Notes: generated by a model not told the origin, from the sequence alone. DNA of 40,167 nt from Rickettsiales bacterium (GCA_022763105.1 JALEGK010000007.1:1-40167); one strand, 5' to 3'. Positions 14,566-23,882 are shown, numbered from the stretch's first letter. Translations and numbers: made by a program.

Positions 14566-17307
14566 ATGACCAGCGTATTAGAAAAAGAAAAAATAGACGA
14601 AATCGCCCTGATGGATGCGCTGGATGACGCTTTACGGCAACGTAAGGGTTCGCCGGATGCCACCCATCCTGAATGCGCGCGCATCCTTCGCGAGCATTAC
14701 GCACGCGGCCAAGAGATGCTGGGCGACTGGTTCATTCAGCATGGCAAAACCACGCAGTATCTTAAACACCACGCGAAACTCACCGATGAGATCATGCAGG
14801 CAATAGCATTTATTGCCTCACGTCAGACGGGTATTGATATGCAGGTGCATGGCATCAGCTTGCTGGCAGTTGGCGGCTATGGGCGCATGCAGCTCTTTCC
14901 GCATTCCGATAAGGACATTCTGTTTATCATCGCTCGCGAGAAGCCGGAAAATAACGAGTTCGTGCAGCTGTGTTTGTATTATCTGTGGGATTTGAAATGG
15001 CAGATCGGCCATGCGGTGCGCACAATGCGCGAATGCGTCAAGCTGGCGCGGGCAGATCATACGATTGCTGCGAACTTACTGGATGCACGTTTTGTCGCTG
15101 GTGATGATGTATTGTCCAAATCTTTTCTTGAGCTGTATGAGCGTCAGGTGCGCGGCTACAATAAACAATCCTTTGTGCAGGCCAAACTCAATGAGCGCCG
15201 AGAGCGACATGTTAAACAAGGTAACTCGCGCTTTGTCCTTGAACCGAATATCAAAGAGAATAAGGGCGCGTTGCGTGATCTGCATACGCTGCATTGGATT
15301 GCGAGCTATTGCTATGGCCCGCTATCATTCAAAGCGCTCGAGCAGCAAGGCGTGATCAGCGCCAAAGAGCGGCGCGAGTTTAATCAGGCGGAACGATTCT
15401 TATCGAGCGTGCGCATCCATTTGCACCTGATTGCCGGTCGCGAAGAAGAACGCCTCACATTCGAGATGCAAAAAATGATTGGTGAACGTTTGGGTTACCG
15501 AACCGCCCATGCGCATCGTCCGGTTGAGCGATTCATGAAGCGCTATTTTCAAACCGCAAAAACCATTGGTGATCTGACCCGTATTATCTGCGCGATTCTA
15601 GAAGAAGAGAATGTTCATAAGCCCGGCATCAGCTTATTCAGCTTTCTTAAACAAGGCGGCACGATGGAAGGGTTTGATCTGGATGGCAAGCGGCTGCGCT
15701 TTCCCGAGACGCTCGATATACGCGTACAACCATCCGAGATGATGCGGATTTTTTTGGTCGCACAAAATCATGATTTAGACATTCATCCGCGTAGCATTCA
15801 GGACATTCAACGCAACCTAGAAGCAATTGATCAGGAGGTGCGTGAATCGGCAGAGATGAGTCAAATCTTTCTCGATATTTTGCTGCACAAAGTGAATCCT
15901 GAAATCACGCTGCGCCGCCTCAATGAAGCGGGTGTACTTGGGCAATTTATTCCTGACTTTAAGCGCGTTGTCGGCCAGATGCAGTATGACATGTATCATG
16001 TCTACACGGTCGATGAGCACACGATTCGCGCCATTGGTTTTTTACATCGCATTGAAGAAGGTGAGTATGAAAGTCCGATGCCGCTTTCGACAGAAGTGTG
16101 CAAACAAATCACGGCACGACGCGCTTTATATCTTGCGCTATTGTGCCACGATATTGCGAAAGGCCGCGGCGGTAATCACGAGAAAAAAGGCGGGCGCATT
16201 GCGTACAAACTCGCGCTGCGTTTGGGGATGGATGAATCGGAAGCGGAGCTTGCCGCATGGCTTGTCAAATATCACATTCTGTTTACCGAGATTGCCTTCA
16301 AACGCGATTTAGACGATCCGCAGACCATTCAGGACTTCGTCAATATTGTGCAATCGCCTGAACGATTGCGCGTCTTGCTGGCTATTAGTGTTGCCGATAT
16401 TCGCGCGGTTGGCCCTGCGATTTGGAATGGTTGGAAAGGCTCTTTGCTGCGCGGTTTATTCCAGCGCGCAGAAGCCGCGATGGGTGTCGCGCGGGCACAG
16501 AATCTAGAAGAGGAGCGAGAGCAGTTTCGTCATAGCTTACAAGGCGCGACAGATGTTTGGGATGAAGCATCGATTGAGCGCTATTTGAGCCTGACGCCGC
16601 CAGATTTATGGTATTCGGAAGCCTCGCAAACCCATCTGGCGATTGCCGATTTGTTGCAACAAGTTGAATCGGCCAAGCAGGTCATTGCGTGTCGCTACAG
16701 CACCGATGAATTTATGGCGATCACCAACATCACCATGTGTATACCCGGCCACTCGCATTTGCTGTCTTGTGTGTCCGGCGCCATTGCCATGATTGGTGCA
16801 TCGATTCAGGGCGCAAAAATTTATCCGCTTAGCAATGGGCTGAATATCGTCATGGTGACGATTCAGACGCTAGATGGCGAAGCATTCACCGAAGAGAAAA
16901 AATTTGCGCAGTTTGAAAAGAATGTGCTCGATGTGATTAACGGCAAGATCGCGGTTGATGCCGATATCAGCCCGCATATTCCGCGTCATTTCAAGCAGGG
17001 CCGCCCGATGGATGTGCTGCCCACCGTCTTCATCGATAATGCCCTTAGTCAGCATCACACCGTGATTGAAGTAAACGGGCCTGATCGGCTTGGTTTCCTT
17101 CACGATATTGCTCAGATTTTAAGTGATTTGAAACTGAGTGTTTCTACCGCGCATGTCACCACGTATGGCGAGAAAGCGATTGATGTGTTTTACGTGAAAA
17201 ACCAATATGGATTCAAAATTCAGGAATATGAACAAATCACTTACATCAAGCAGCAAATTCTGAGTAAGCTGTCTGACATGTTAGAGATGAATGAGAGGGC
17301 GTCATGA
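14566..17307 (+). CDS. glnD: Bifunctional PII uridylyltransferase / uridylyl-removing enzyme
   Basis: A 913-aa nitrogen-status sensor that uridylylates PII proteins when glutamine is low and removes UMP when it is high. Domain order is complete: nucleotidyltransferase with GGYGRMQLFPHSDKDILF (103-120, with the metal-binding DxD), the central GlnE-like helical region, an HD hydrolase domain (LCHDIAKGRGGNHEKKG, His-Asp near 527), and two C-terminal ACT domains (near 725 and 832, the second with VNGPDRLGFLHDIA) that sense glutamine. I start it at the ATG at 14566; the longer in-frame extension overlaps the divergent EamA gene and is not homologous. The ribosome site is weak. The last four bases overlap the next gene (ATGA), indicating translational coupling. 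Confidence 0.97.
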   Translation: MTSVLEKEKIDEIALMDALDDALRQRKGSPDATHPECARILREHYARGQEMLGDWFIQHGKTTQYLKHHAKLTDEIMQAIAFIASRQTGIDMQVHGISLLAVGGYGRMQLFPHSDKDILFIIAREKPENNEFVQLCLYYLWDLKWQIGHAVRTMRECVKLARADHTIAANLLDARFVAGDDVLSKSFLELYERQVRGYNKQSFVQAKLNERRERHVKQGNSRFVLEPNIKENKGALRDLHTLHWIASYCYGPLSFKALEQQGVISAKERREFNQAERFLSSVRIHLHLIAGREEERLTFEMQKMIGERLGYRTAHAHRPVERFMKRYFQTAKTIGDLTRIICAILEEENVHKPGISLFSFLKQGGTMEGFDLDGKRLRFPETLDIRVQPSEMMRIFLVAQNHDLDIHPRSIQDIQRNLEAIDQEVRESAEMSQIFLDILLHKVNPEITLRRLNEAGVLGQFIPDFKRVVGQMQYDMYHVYTVDEHTIRAIGFLHRIEEGEYESPMPLSTEVCKQITARRALYLALLCHDIAKGRGGNHEKKGGRIAYKLALRLGMDESEAELAAWLVKYHILFTEIAFKRDLDDPQTIQDFVNIVQSPERLRVLLAISVADIRAVGPAIWNGWKGSLLRGLFQRAEAAMGVARAQNLEEEREQFRHSLQGATDVWDEASIERYLSLTPPDLWYSEASQTHLAIADLLQQVESAKQVIACRYSTDEFMAITNITMCIPGHSHLLSCVSGAIAMIGASIQGAKIYPLSNGLNIVMVTIQTLDGEAFTEEKKFAQFEKNVLDVINGKIAVDADISPHIPRHFKQGRPMDVLPTVFIDNALSQHHTVIEVNGPDRLGFLHDIAQILSDLKLSVSTAHVTTYGEKAIDVFYVKNQYGFKIQEYEQITYIKQQILSKLSDMLEMNERAS

Positions 17308-17579
17308 TACGAATCTTTTTGCTGCGCTGCTGGCCTGCCTTGATTCCGATTGGCATCTATTTAGGCTGGTACTGGCTGGCGCGTCGTCGCGCGAAAAAAG
17401 CAGGTGAGCCGATTCCTCATTTGCTGGATGGGCCGTGGCTATGGACCGCCTTTTTCAGTGTGCTGTTTTTAGCTGCGGCATTGTTCATTATTCCACTAAC
17501 AGCTGAGCAGAATTCTGGCACCTCCTATCACCCCAAAGCATTGATTGACGGTAAGTTACAATCTGAATCGATTGAGTGA
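17304..17579 (+). CDS. DUF6111-like small membrane protein
   Basis: A 91-aa protein with two membrane helices (about 5-25 and 48-68), a basic segment between them (ARRRAKKAG), and a short C-terminal tail GTSYHPKALIDGKL. This layout matches the alphaproteobacterial DUF6111 family, whose members end in a similar histidine-proline/acid-glycine-lysine tail and usually sit just before the CCA-adding enzyme gene. That is from memory and by context. The gene overlaps glnD by ATGA and its stop overlaps the start of cca (TGATG), so all three are one operon. No function is known. Confidence 0.8.
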   Translation: MIRIFLLRCWPALIPIGIYLGWYWLARRRAKKAGEPIPHLLDGPWLWTAFFSVLFLAAALFIIPLTAEQNSGTSYHPKALIDGKLQSESIE

Positions 17580-18799
17580 TGAAATTAGACAATCAGGAAT
17601 GGCTGGCAGAGCCTAAAACCAAGCGGCTAGTGCAGGCGTTTGAAGCTGCCGCTGTCCCGTTACGTTTTGTCGGCGGTGCGGTGCGCGATGCGCTGATGGA
17701 TAAGCCGGTGAAGGATGTTGATGCTTGTACGCCCGCTGAGCCAGAGCGCGTGATTGAGCTGCTCAGCGTTGCCGATATTGAGCATGTGCCGACCGGCATT
17801 ACACATGGCACGATCACCGCCATCATCGATAAGAAACCTTATGAAATTACCACCTTGCGCAAGGATGTCTCTTGCGATGGTCGCCATGCCGACGTGGTCT
17901 ACACCGATGATTGGGAAGAGGATGCGAAGCGCCGTGATTTCACGATGAATGCGCTGTATTGCGTGCCAGACGGTACGCTGCATGATTATGTTGGCGGGTT
18001 AGATGATTTGCGCGCGGGCGTGGTGCGTTTTATCGGCAATCCATCGGATCGCATCAAAGAAGATGCGCTGCGTATTTTGCGCTATTTCCGCTTTCTTGCC
18101 ACACACGGCACCGCCGATGCACTGAGCGATGCGGTAGAGGCCTGTACAGAGCATCATAGTATGATTGATGATCTATCTGGTGAGCGTATTCAGCATGAAA
18201 TGGCGAAGCTACTCTCTGCGCCGCATGTTGATAGGGTGATTGCCAAAATGTATCCCGATATCATGCAGCATCTGATTCCGCGCGTGAGTAATCTGGATAC
18301 GATAGAATGGGTGTGTGGTGCTGAAGAAGCGCTGCATATTCAGCCTGATGCCATTACGCGTCTTGCCGCCTTTATCCGTCATACGCCCTATCCTGAGGAG
18401 GCGCTTGATCGTCTGCGTGAGCGATGGAAGCTGGCGAATGTCACTCATAAAAAGCTACACCAGCTTATGCAGCATGAACTGATTGAAACGGATGCGCTTG
18501 AATCGACCATGCGCACGCAATTGCGGCATTTGGGTCAGGAGCAGTTTATCCGCATGCTGGTGCTTTCATGGCGGCCCGATGAAATGCATGTGCTCGATGT
18601 TGGCAAACGGTTGGCTTACACATGGAAGTCCCCTGAATTCCCGATCAGTGGCGCTGATTTGCAGGCCCTTGGCTATGCTTCTGGCCCTGAGTTGGGCGAT
18701 ATGCTGCGCACGCTTGAGGCGCTTTGGGAAAATGCCGATTATACGCTCACAAAAGAAGCGTTGATTGGTATTGCGCTATCGAAAAAGCCTAAGGCCTAG
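17579..18799 (+). CDS. cca: CCA tRNA nucleotidyltransferase / poly(A) polymerase family
   Basis: A 406-aa class II nucleotidyltransferase that adds or repairs the CCA end of tRNAs. It shows the nucleotide-binding GGAVRD (32-37), the catalytic pair in DVDAC (Asp46, Asp48), the RRDFTMNAL motif (118-126), and the RILRYFRF helix of the neck domain. There is no HD domain, so it resembles the shorter alphaproteobacterial forms. The ATG at 17579 overlaps the stop of the preceding gene (TGATG); a GTG one codon earlier is less likely. Its stop TAG at 18797-18799 shares a CTAG with the stop of the convergent PhoX gene. Distinguishing CCA addition from poly(A) polymerase needs a family tree; context and length favour CCA. 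Confidence 0.94.
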   Translation: MKLDNQEWLAEPKTKRLVQAFEAAAVPLRFVGGAVRDALMDKPVKDVDACTPAEPERVIELLSVADIEHVPTGITHGTITAIIDKKPYEITTLRKDVSCDGRHADVVYTDDWEEDAKRRDFTMNALYCVPDGTLHDYVGGLDDLRAGVVRFIGNPSDRIKEDALRILRYFRFLATHGTADALSDAVEACTEHHSMIDDLSGERIQHEMAKLLSAPHVDRVIAKMYPDIMQHLIPRVSNLDTIEWVCGAEEALHIQPDAITRLAAFIRHTPYPEEALDRLRERWKLANVTHKKLHQLMQHELIETDALESTMRTQLRHLGQEQFIRMLVLSWRPDEMHVLDVGKRLAYTWKSPEFPISGADLQALGYASGPELGDMLRTLEALWENADYTLTKEALIGIALSKKPKA

Positions 18800-20667
18800 C
18801 CGATAATATCGCCGTCATCCTTGGTAATCGCAATAATGGCCGGGCGCGGCGGCATATCAGACTTAAAGTCAGGCCAACGTGTGGTTGGCTCATCGAACGA
18901 GCTGCCCTCCGCGGGGTGCTGAATCGATAAAAACAGCGTACGTCCATCGCGGGTGAATTGTGGCCCCGTCACCTCGCAACCAATCGGCCCGCGGAAGAAA
19001 CAACGCGTTTGCCCACGGCCTTTGCCCTGCGTATCGGCAGCATAAAGCGCATCGGCCTTACCAAGTGCTTTGGGCTGGCCATCAGTGGTAATCCAGATGC
19101 GGCCTTTGATATCGAATGCCAAATTATCCGGGCAGGCCAGCTGACCATCCTTGGTTGGTTCCGTATGGTAAAAGCCTTGTTTGTTGCCCGATGCATCCGG
19201 GTCGCCACCTTCCAGGAATATTTCCCACGCAAACTGATCAGACGTATGATCATCTTCTGGCGGAATCATCTCTAAGATATATCCCATCGGGTTATGTGCG
19301 CGACGATTCACGGCATCTGCTTTTGTGCGCAGTGGGTTTTTGGTCATGGATGCGTAGATATTCTGGGTTTTGGGATTAACCTCTATATCCTCTGGCCGGT
19401 CCATCGGCGTCGCACCCAGCAATGCAGCAGCTTTGCGCGTTTCAATCATCACATCGGCTTGCGAGTGAAACCCATTCTTCTTTGTTAATGGGCCTTCGCC
19501 ATAAATCAGTGGCAACCAGTTCAGCGCGCCTGATTCTTCAAATTTGGCGACATACAGCACACCGTCATCTAGCAGGTTTGGGTTGATGGCGCTTGGGTTA
19601 TAATGACCATTGCTGACGAATTTATAGATATGCTGAAAGGCTTGGTCATCACCCATATAGACAACGACACGACCATCTTTATTGACCACGCTTGAAGCAC
19701 CTTCATGCTTGAATCGGCCTAATGCCGTGCGCTTGATTGGTGTCGCGTTTGGATCATTAGGGTCAATCTCAACCACCCAGCCAAAGCGGTTTGGTTCATT
19801 GGGTTCTTTCTCAACATTAAAACGATCATCGATCTTATCCCAACGGTGATAATAGCGCGTGCCGATCGTCATATTCTGGTGATTTTCCAGCTCCTTGCCT
19901 TTGTAGTCATGGAGCAAGAAATAGACATCAACATTCTCTTCGCAGGTCAGATAGGTGCCCCATGGCGTGATACCGCCTGCACAATTTCCAAAGGTGCCCA
20001 GCACCCGCTCGCCTTTTGGGTCGGCGCTGGTTTGCATGCGCTTGTGCCCTGCGGCTGGGCCGCTGATTTTCATCGGGGTCGTCGCGGTAATGCGGCGGTT
20101 ATACTTGCCCAGCACCGGATTCCAGTCGCGGCCATCGCGCTTAATTTCAACGACTGAGACCCCATGCGCTTCCATTTCAATGGCATGTTCTTCATCCGTG
20201 ATTTCATCTGCTGCGGTCTTGCGGTTTGCATAGCCAGAGAACATGCAGGCCGGATCGGTATATTCATGATTCACACACAGCAAGCCATGTCCACAGACCG
20301 GCGCATTATCGAGCGGGAAGTAAGCGATAAAATCGTTGTTAAAGCCAAATTGCTGGGCCTGAATCTCTGGCTTTGTGTCTTTTGGTGTGAATTTTTGTGC
20401 ATCTGGCAGCACTTTATCGCCCCAACGCATCAAAATTTGTGCTTTATACCCGTCTGTGAGGTGGTGTTTGGTATCTAAACCAGCTTTTACCTCTGCGAAA
20501 GTAAGAGATGAGGTGCCATTTAGCATTTCTTGCGCGGGTTTGGCGCGCATTCTAGCGAATGCCGGGGTGGTGACTAGCGCCGCGCCAACGGCTCCTGCGC
20601 GCAGCAGGTTACGGCGCGAATAGCGTGCGTTCAAAATATCAGAAAAATCCTTAGCCATCCCATTCAT
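18796..20667 (-). CDS. phoX: PhoX-family alkaline phosphatase, Tat-exported
   Basis: A 623-aa periplasmic phosphatase of the PhoX (DUF839) family, calcium- and iron-dependent enzymes that release phosphate from organic esters. The N-terminus has a twin-arginine signal (SRRNLLRAG, residues 17-25, then a hydrophobic stretch ending in AFA). Conserved family segments are LLCVNHEYTDP, FGNCAGGITPWGTYLTCEEN and PDNLAFDIKGRIWITTDG. Starts at 20667 and 20658 are both in frame and neither has a clear Shine-Dalgarno. A PhoB-type regulator is encoded about 650 bp upstream, which would fit phosphate-starvation control, though I did not find a convincing Pho box. The gene's stop overlaps that of cca. Confidence 0.9.
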   Translation of the reverse strand: MNGMAKDFSDILNARYSRRNLLRAGAVGAALVTTPAFARMRAKPAQEMLNGTSSLTFAEVKAGLDTKHHLTDGYKAQILMRWGDKVLPDAQKFTPKDTKPEIQAQQFGFNNDFIAYFPLDNAPVCGHGLLCVNHEYTDPACMFSGYANRKTAADEITDEEHAIEMEAHGVSVVEIKRDGRDWNPVLGKYNRRITATTPMKISGPAAGHKRMQTSADPKGERVLGTFGNCAGGITPWGTYLTCEENVDVYFLLHDYKGKELENHQNMTIGTRYYHRWDKIDDRFNVEKEPNEPNRFGWVVEIDPNDPNATPIKRTALGRFKHEGASSVVNKDGRVVVYMGDDQAFQHIYKFVSNGHYNPSAINPNLLDDGVLYVAKFEESGALNWLPLIYGEGPLTKKNGFHSQADVMIETRKAAALLGATPMDRPEDIEVNPKTQNIYASMTKNPLRTKADAVNRRAHNPMGYILEMIPPEDDHTSDQFAWEIFLEGGDPDASGNKQGFYHTEPTKDGQLACPDNLAFDIKGRIWITTDGQPKALGKADALYAADTQGKGRGQTRCFFRGPIGCEVTGPQFTRDGRTLFLSIQHPAEGSSFDEPTTRWPDFKSDMPPRPAIIAITKDDGDIIG

Positions 20668-20724
20668 ATGGGTTGGTTTAGCATAGAATTCTAGTGTATT
20701 CCAATGGGAAAACGCGTTTGGTAA

Positions 20725-21162
20725 TTATCGCGTTGGATCTACGCCTCTGCGCTCCAATTCAGCTTCAAACGCCTGATGTACAGCCTTAACAAATTCGCCA
20801 GGCTTTCCAGCGAACTCCGGGTCTATAGTGATATCAAGATTGCTGCCAATTGCTTTTGCTATATTCGCTGGATCAATGTCTTTATAGCCATTGGCCCTAG
20901 CTTTATCCAAGATTCTGTCAAATTGTTCGAGTCTGCCCGTACGAAAGATGGCCACTTTGCCAGAATCATTGGTAGTGGCTCGCATGGTATTGATCAGCTC
21001 AAACATGGTATTAATGCCATCGCTGTTTGGGCCTCTAATGCCTGCATGTTCATCAAATTTGACTAGGCCGCCCCTACCCCCTACATATTCTGGGGCGCCT
21101 GGGGCATGACTAGATAATGTGTCGGTTGGGTATATGCATGGGTCGTCTACTCGTTTATTCAT
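20725..21162 (-). CDS. Hypothetical protein, 145 aa
   Basis: I do not recognise this gene. A GGAGAGG ribosome site 3-4 nt before the ATG and an intact 145-codon frame support it as real. The product is soluble, without signal peptide or membrane helix. The N-terminal 45 residues are Gly/Pro-rich and probably disordered (APGAPEYVGGRGGLVKFDEH). The rest is predicted helical with charged repeats and ends in AELERRGVDPTR. It lies between phoX and phoB on the same strand, with gaps of 57 and 141 bp, but nothing in it suggests a phosphate role. The composition could fit a secreted effector-like or inhibitor-like protein as well as an ordinary cytoplasmic one. Confidence 0.65.
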   Translation of the reverse strand: MNKRVDDPCIYPTDTLSSHAPGAPEYVGGRGGLVKFDEHAGIRGPNSDGINTMFELINTMRATTNDSGKVAIFRTGRLEQFDRILDKARANGYKDIDPANIAKAIGSNLDITIDPEFAGKPGEFVKAVHQAFEAELERRGVDPTR

Positions 21163-21303
21163 GTTCCTCTCCTATTGCTGTAGCTTTATGATTTTATTCT
21201 ACAGGGTGTGGAGAGAGGTGTGTGTGACGATTTGGTGAAACTACGCACAGCGAAAATCAGTCAATCAGCTGATTAACATGAATAAATTGAGATTAAAGGC
21301 GAA

Positions 21304-22065
21304 TTATTCGTCTTCGGTTTGCTCTGGCTCGTCGTTTTTGTAGTTCGCGCCACCTGGATTTTCTTCCAGCGCGTAACCAGCAGAACGTACGGTACGGATT
21401 AGATCCGGCTGATTACCATCATAATTCAGCGCCTTACGCAGGCGACGAATATGCACATCAACGGTACGTAATTCGACGTAAATATCATGGCCCCAGACCG
21501 CATCTAGCAGTTGCTCGCGAGAGAATACACGCCCCGGATGCTCCATCATATGCTTGAGCAAGCCAAACTCGGTTGGGCTTAAATGCACATCGGTGCCATC
21601 GCGCGATACTTTGTGTGCCGTGACATCGATATTGATACCAGAGAATTCCAACACTTTCTCGGAAAGTGATGGGCGGATACGGCGGAATACCGCGTTAATA
21701 CGCGATACCAGCTCTGATGGGCTGAATGGCTTGACCATGTAATCATCGGCACCATTATCAAGGCCGCGAATACGGTCACCCTCTTCGCCACGCGCAGAGA
21801 GCATGATGATCGGAATGTTTTTGGTTGCCTGATCCCAACGCAGCTGCTTACAGACCTCAATACCGGTCATGCCCGGTAGCATCCAGTCCAGCACGATAAT
21901 GTCAGGATGTTGTTCGCGCACGATATTGACAGCGTCTTCACCATCACCGGTCGCAATGACTTTAAAACCCTCACGTTCGAGGTTGTAGCGTAACATGGTT
22001 ACAATCGCGACTTCGTCTTCGACGATCAGAACCGTTGTTTCTTGATTGGTACGAGGAGCGTTCAT
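21304..22065 (-). CDS. phoB: PhoB-type OmpR-family response regulator
   Basis: A 253-aa two-component regulator. The receiver domain has the acidic pair in VEDE (16-18), phospho-acceptor Asp60 (IIVLDWMLPG) and the switch Lys112 (VKPFSPSELVSRI). The C-terminal winged helix has the PhoB-like recognition region (VDVHIRRLRKALN) and the wing LIRTVRSAGYAL. KPFSPSEL and the long linker with RRIRP favour PhoB over other OmpR-family members. The C-terminus has an 18-residue acidic tail (NPGGANYKNDEPEQTEDE) beyond the usual end. No PhoR kinase or pst genes are in the window, so assignment to phosphate control rests on sequence and the nearby phoX. It is divergent from yciB. Confidence 0.88.
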   Translation of the reverse strand: MNAPRTNQETTVLIVEDEVAIVTMLRYNLEREGFKVIATGDGEDAVNIVREQHPDIIVLDWMLPGMTGIEVCKQLRWDQATKNIPIIMLSARGEEGDRIRGLDNGADDYMVKPFSPSELVSRINAVFRRIRPSLSEKVLEFSGINIDVTAHKVSRDGTDVHLSPTEFGLLKHMMEHPGRVFSREQLLDAVWGHDIYVELRTVDVHIRRLRKALNYDGNQPDLIRTVRSAGYALEENPGGANYKNDEPEQTEDE

Positions 22066-22182
22066 TTTCCCACCTGTTTGTTACTGTTTGCGATATTTTC
22101 GTGCGAAAGAGCTTGTTCGTCAACGCTTTTCCTTGATAAACACCGTATCGTTAACAATTTACGTTTTGAGTGTGGATATTGT

Positions 22183-22749
22183 ATGAAACCGCTTCGTTCT
22201 GGACAACGATTTTTCCTTGATATGCTGCCTTTGGGTGCATTCTTTATCGGCTATCAGCTGGGTGATCTGATGCTGGCAACGGCGCTGATTATGGTCGCAA
22301 CGGTGATCAGCCTTGGCGTCACTTACGCTGTGGAGCGCCGTATTGCCACGTCTCCGCTCGTTTCCGGTATTTTGGTTGGGGTGTTTGGCGGGCTGACGCT
22401 GGCGCTGAATGATGAGTTGTTCATCAAGATGAAACCCACCATTATTAACTGCTTATTTGCTTCTGTGTTGCTTGGTGGCGTCTATATTTTCAAAAAAGGG
22501 CTGCTCAAGAAGCTATTAGAGGTCGCGTTCACCATTTCAGACGCAGGCTGGCTGAAGCTGTCCGCACGCTGGGGGTTCTTCTTTTTGTTCTTGGCTATAC
22601 TCAACGAGGTGATCTGGCGGAATTTCTCCACCGATTTTTGGGTAAATTTCAAAGTATTCGGCATGATGAGTTGCACGATCATCTTCTCTATCGCCCAGCT
22701 TCCGTTAATTAAAAAATATGCGGTTAACGTGAGTGACAACGCTAGTTAG
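22183..22749 (+). CDS. yciB: Inner-membrane septation protein A (YciB/IspZ family)
   Basis: A 188-aa polytopic protein with five to six membrane helices. Family signatures are LDMLPLGAFFIGYQLGD near the N-terminus, ALNDELFIKMKPTIIN in the middle, and the C-terminal NEVIWRNFSTDFWVNFK. YciB proteins interact with cell-division and envelope-elongation machinery; the exact biochemical role is not settled. I start at the ATG at 22183. The frame is open to 22042, but that would run into the divergent phoB gene. No operon partner is evident; the small RTX gene follows 68 bp later on the same strand. Confidence 0.92.
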   Translation: MKPLRSGQRFFLDMLPLGAFFIGYQLGDLMLATALIMVATVISLGVTYAVERRIATSPLVSGILVGVFGGLTLALNDELFIKMKPTIINCLFASVLLGGVYIFKKGLLKKLLEVAFTISDAGWLKLSARWGFFFLFLAILNEVIWRNFSTDFWVNFKVFGMMSCTIIFSIAQLPLIKKYAVNVSDNAS

Positions 22750-22817
22750 CGCTTTACTTAGAATCCGCTTCTGCTAATTTTCGTCGGCCTTAAACAATAC
22801 AATAATGGAATTTTTCT

Positions 22818-23864
22818 ATGACAGTTACTCATACCTCTACCCGCTCTGAGCTGGGATTGAGCGCAACCGCTCCTTCGAGCGTGAGCACCTATACCACCAC
22901 GCAAGTGCTTAGTGGTTTTGAACTTCCACTTACCGTAACCGATGGTACCGATGGCAATGACAGCTTCACCGCTGGTTCAAATGCGACCTACGCATTTGGT
23001 TTTGGTGGTGATGACACCATCTCTAACGCAGGCAGCGCAGCGGTGCTACTGGGTGGTTCTGGTGCTGACACTTTCGTGATCGAGAACAAGACGAACATCG
23101 TTGGCGATGGTTCTATTCTTGATTTTGAGGCTGGTACTGACAAGATTAACCTATCGGCATTCGGTATTGGTTTTGCTGATTTGAGCATCACCAACAACAC
23201 TGAAGGTTCTCCGGGTTCTTACGCGAGCATCCAAAACGAAGCAGCGGGTCTGAACCTGAACGTTTCTGCGCTGAGTGGCCTAGATAGCCTAACCGAGAGT
23301 GATTTCATCTTCAGTGGTGACACCACCACAGGTGGCAGCGGTGATGACAGCTCTACCACGGTTGATGAAGAAACCCTGACCGATATCTTTGGCAATCTGA
23401 TTCCAGATTCCACCATTTTGGGTACCGGTGTTGGTGAATCTCTTACCGGTTCTTCTGGTTCAGATGTTATTTATGGCGGCCTGTCTGTTGCCGATCCTGA
23501 TGATGGTGATGACACCATTACTGGCGGCGCAGGTAATGACTATATTCTGGGTAATGGCGGTAACGACATTATCGATGGTGGCGCAGGTAACGATACCCTG
23601 CATGGCGGTGCTGGCGATGACACCTATGTGTTTGGTGAAAACAGCGGCGTAGATACCGTGTTATTCTTTGAAGGTGCTGGCGCATCTGGTGGCGATGTGA
23701 TTCAGATTGCATCTGATACCGGTATCACGTCAACCTCTGCAGCTGTGTCTGCGGTTAGCTATTCTGATGGCAACGCGGTGCTGGATCTTGGTTCTGGCAA
23801 CACTGCAACCTTCATGAATGTAACCGCTAATAGCCTGATGGCGGATGATTTCTCCATCGTATAA
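22818..23864 (+). CDS. Small RTX calcium-binding protein, predicted type I secretion substrate
   Basis: A 348-aa protein, free of cysteine, with two blocks of glycine-aspartate repeats. The first is around 42-90 (GTDGNDSFTAG, FGGDDTISN). The second, denser block is at 204-270, including GGAGNDYILGNGGNDIIDGG and GGAGDDTYVFG. Such repeats fold as Ca-binding parallel beta-rolls. There is no Sec signal. The C-terminus ends in ADDFSIV, similar to the ASNFDIVA end of the large RTX protein. The segment GGLSVADPDDGDDTI (220-234) also matches that protein's GGxGIAD--DGDD unit. It is therefore likely exported by the same ABC/HlyD system. A TACAAT at 22798-22803 might be its -10. A strong terminator follows the stop. 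Enzymatic function: none visible. Confidence 0.86.
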   Translation: MTVTHTSTRSELGLSATAPSSVSTYTTTQVLSGFELPLTVTDGTDGNDSFTAGSNATYAFGFGGDDTISNAGSAAVLLGGSGADTFVIENKTNIVGDGSILDFEAGTDKINLSAFGIGFADLSITNNTEGSPGSYASIQNEAAGLNLNVSALSGLDSLTESDFIFSGDTTTGGSGDDSSTTVDEETLTDIFGNLIPDSTILGTGVGESLTGSSGSDVIYGGLSVADPDDGDDTITGGAGNDYILGNGGNDIIDGGAGNDTLHGGAGDDTYVFGENSGVDTVLFFEGAGASGGDVIQIASDTGITSTSAAVSAVSYSDGNAVLDLGSGNTATFMNVTANSLMADDFSIV

Positions 23865-23882
23865 GCATCAATGAAATGCGAG

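Noticed and set aside
21178..21265. Small hairpins (TGTAG / CTACA and AATCAG / CTGATT) between phoB and the unknown gene, as a terminator for phoB
   Set aside because: Neither is followed by a T-run on the minus strand, and the stems are short.
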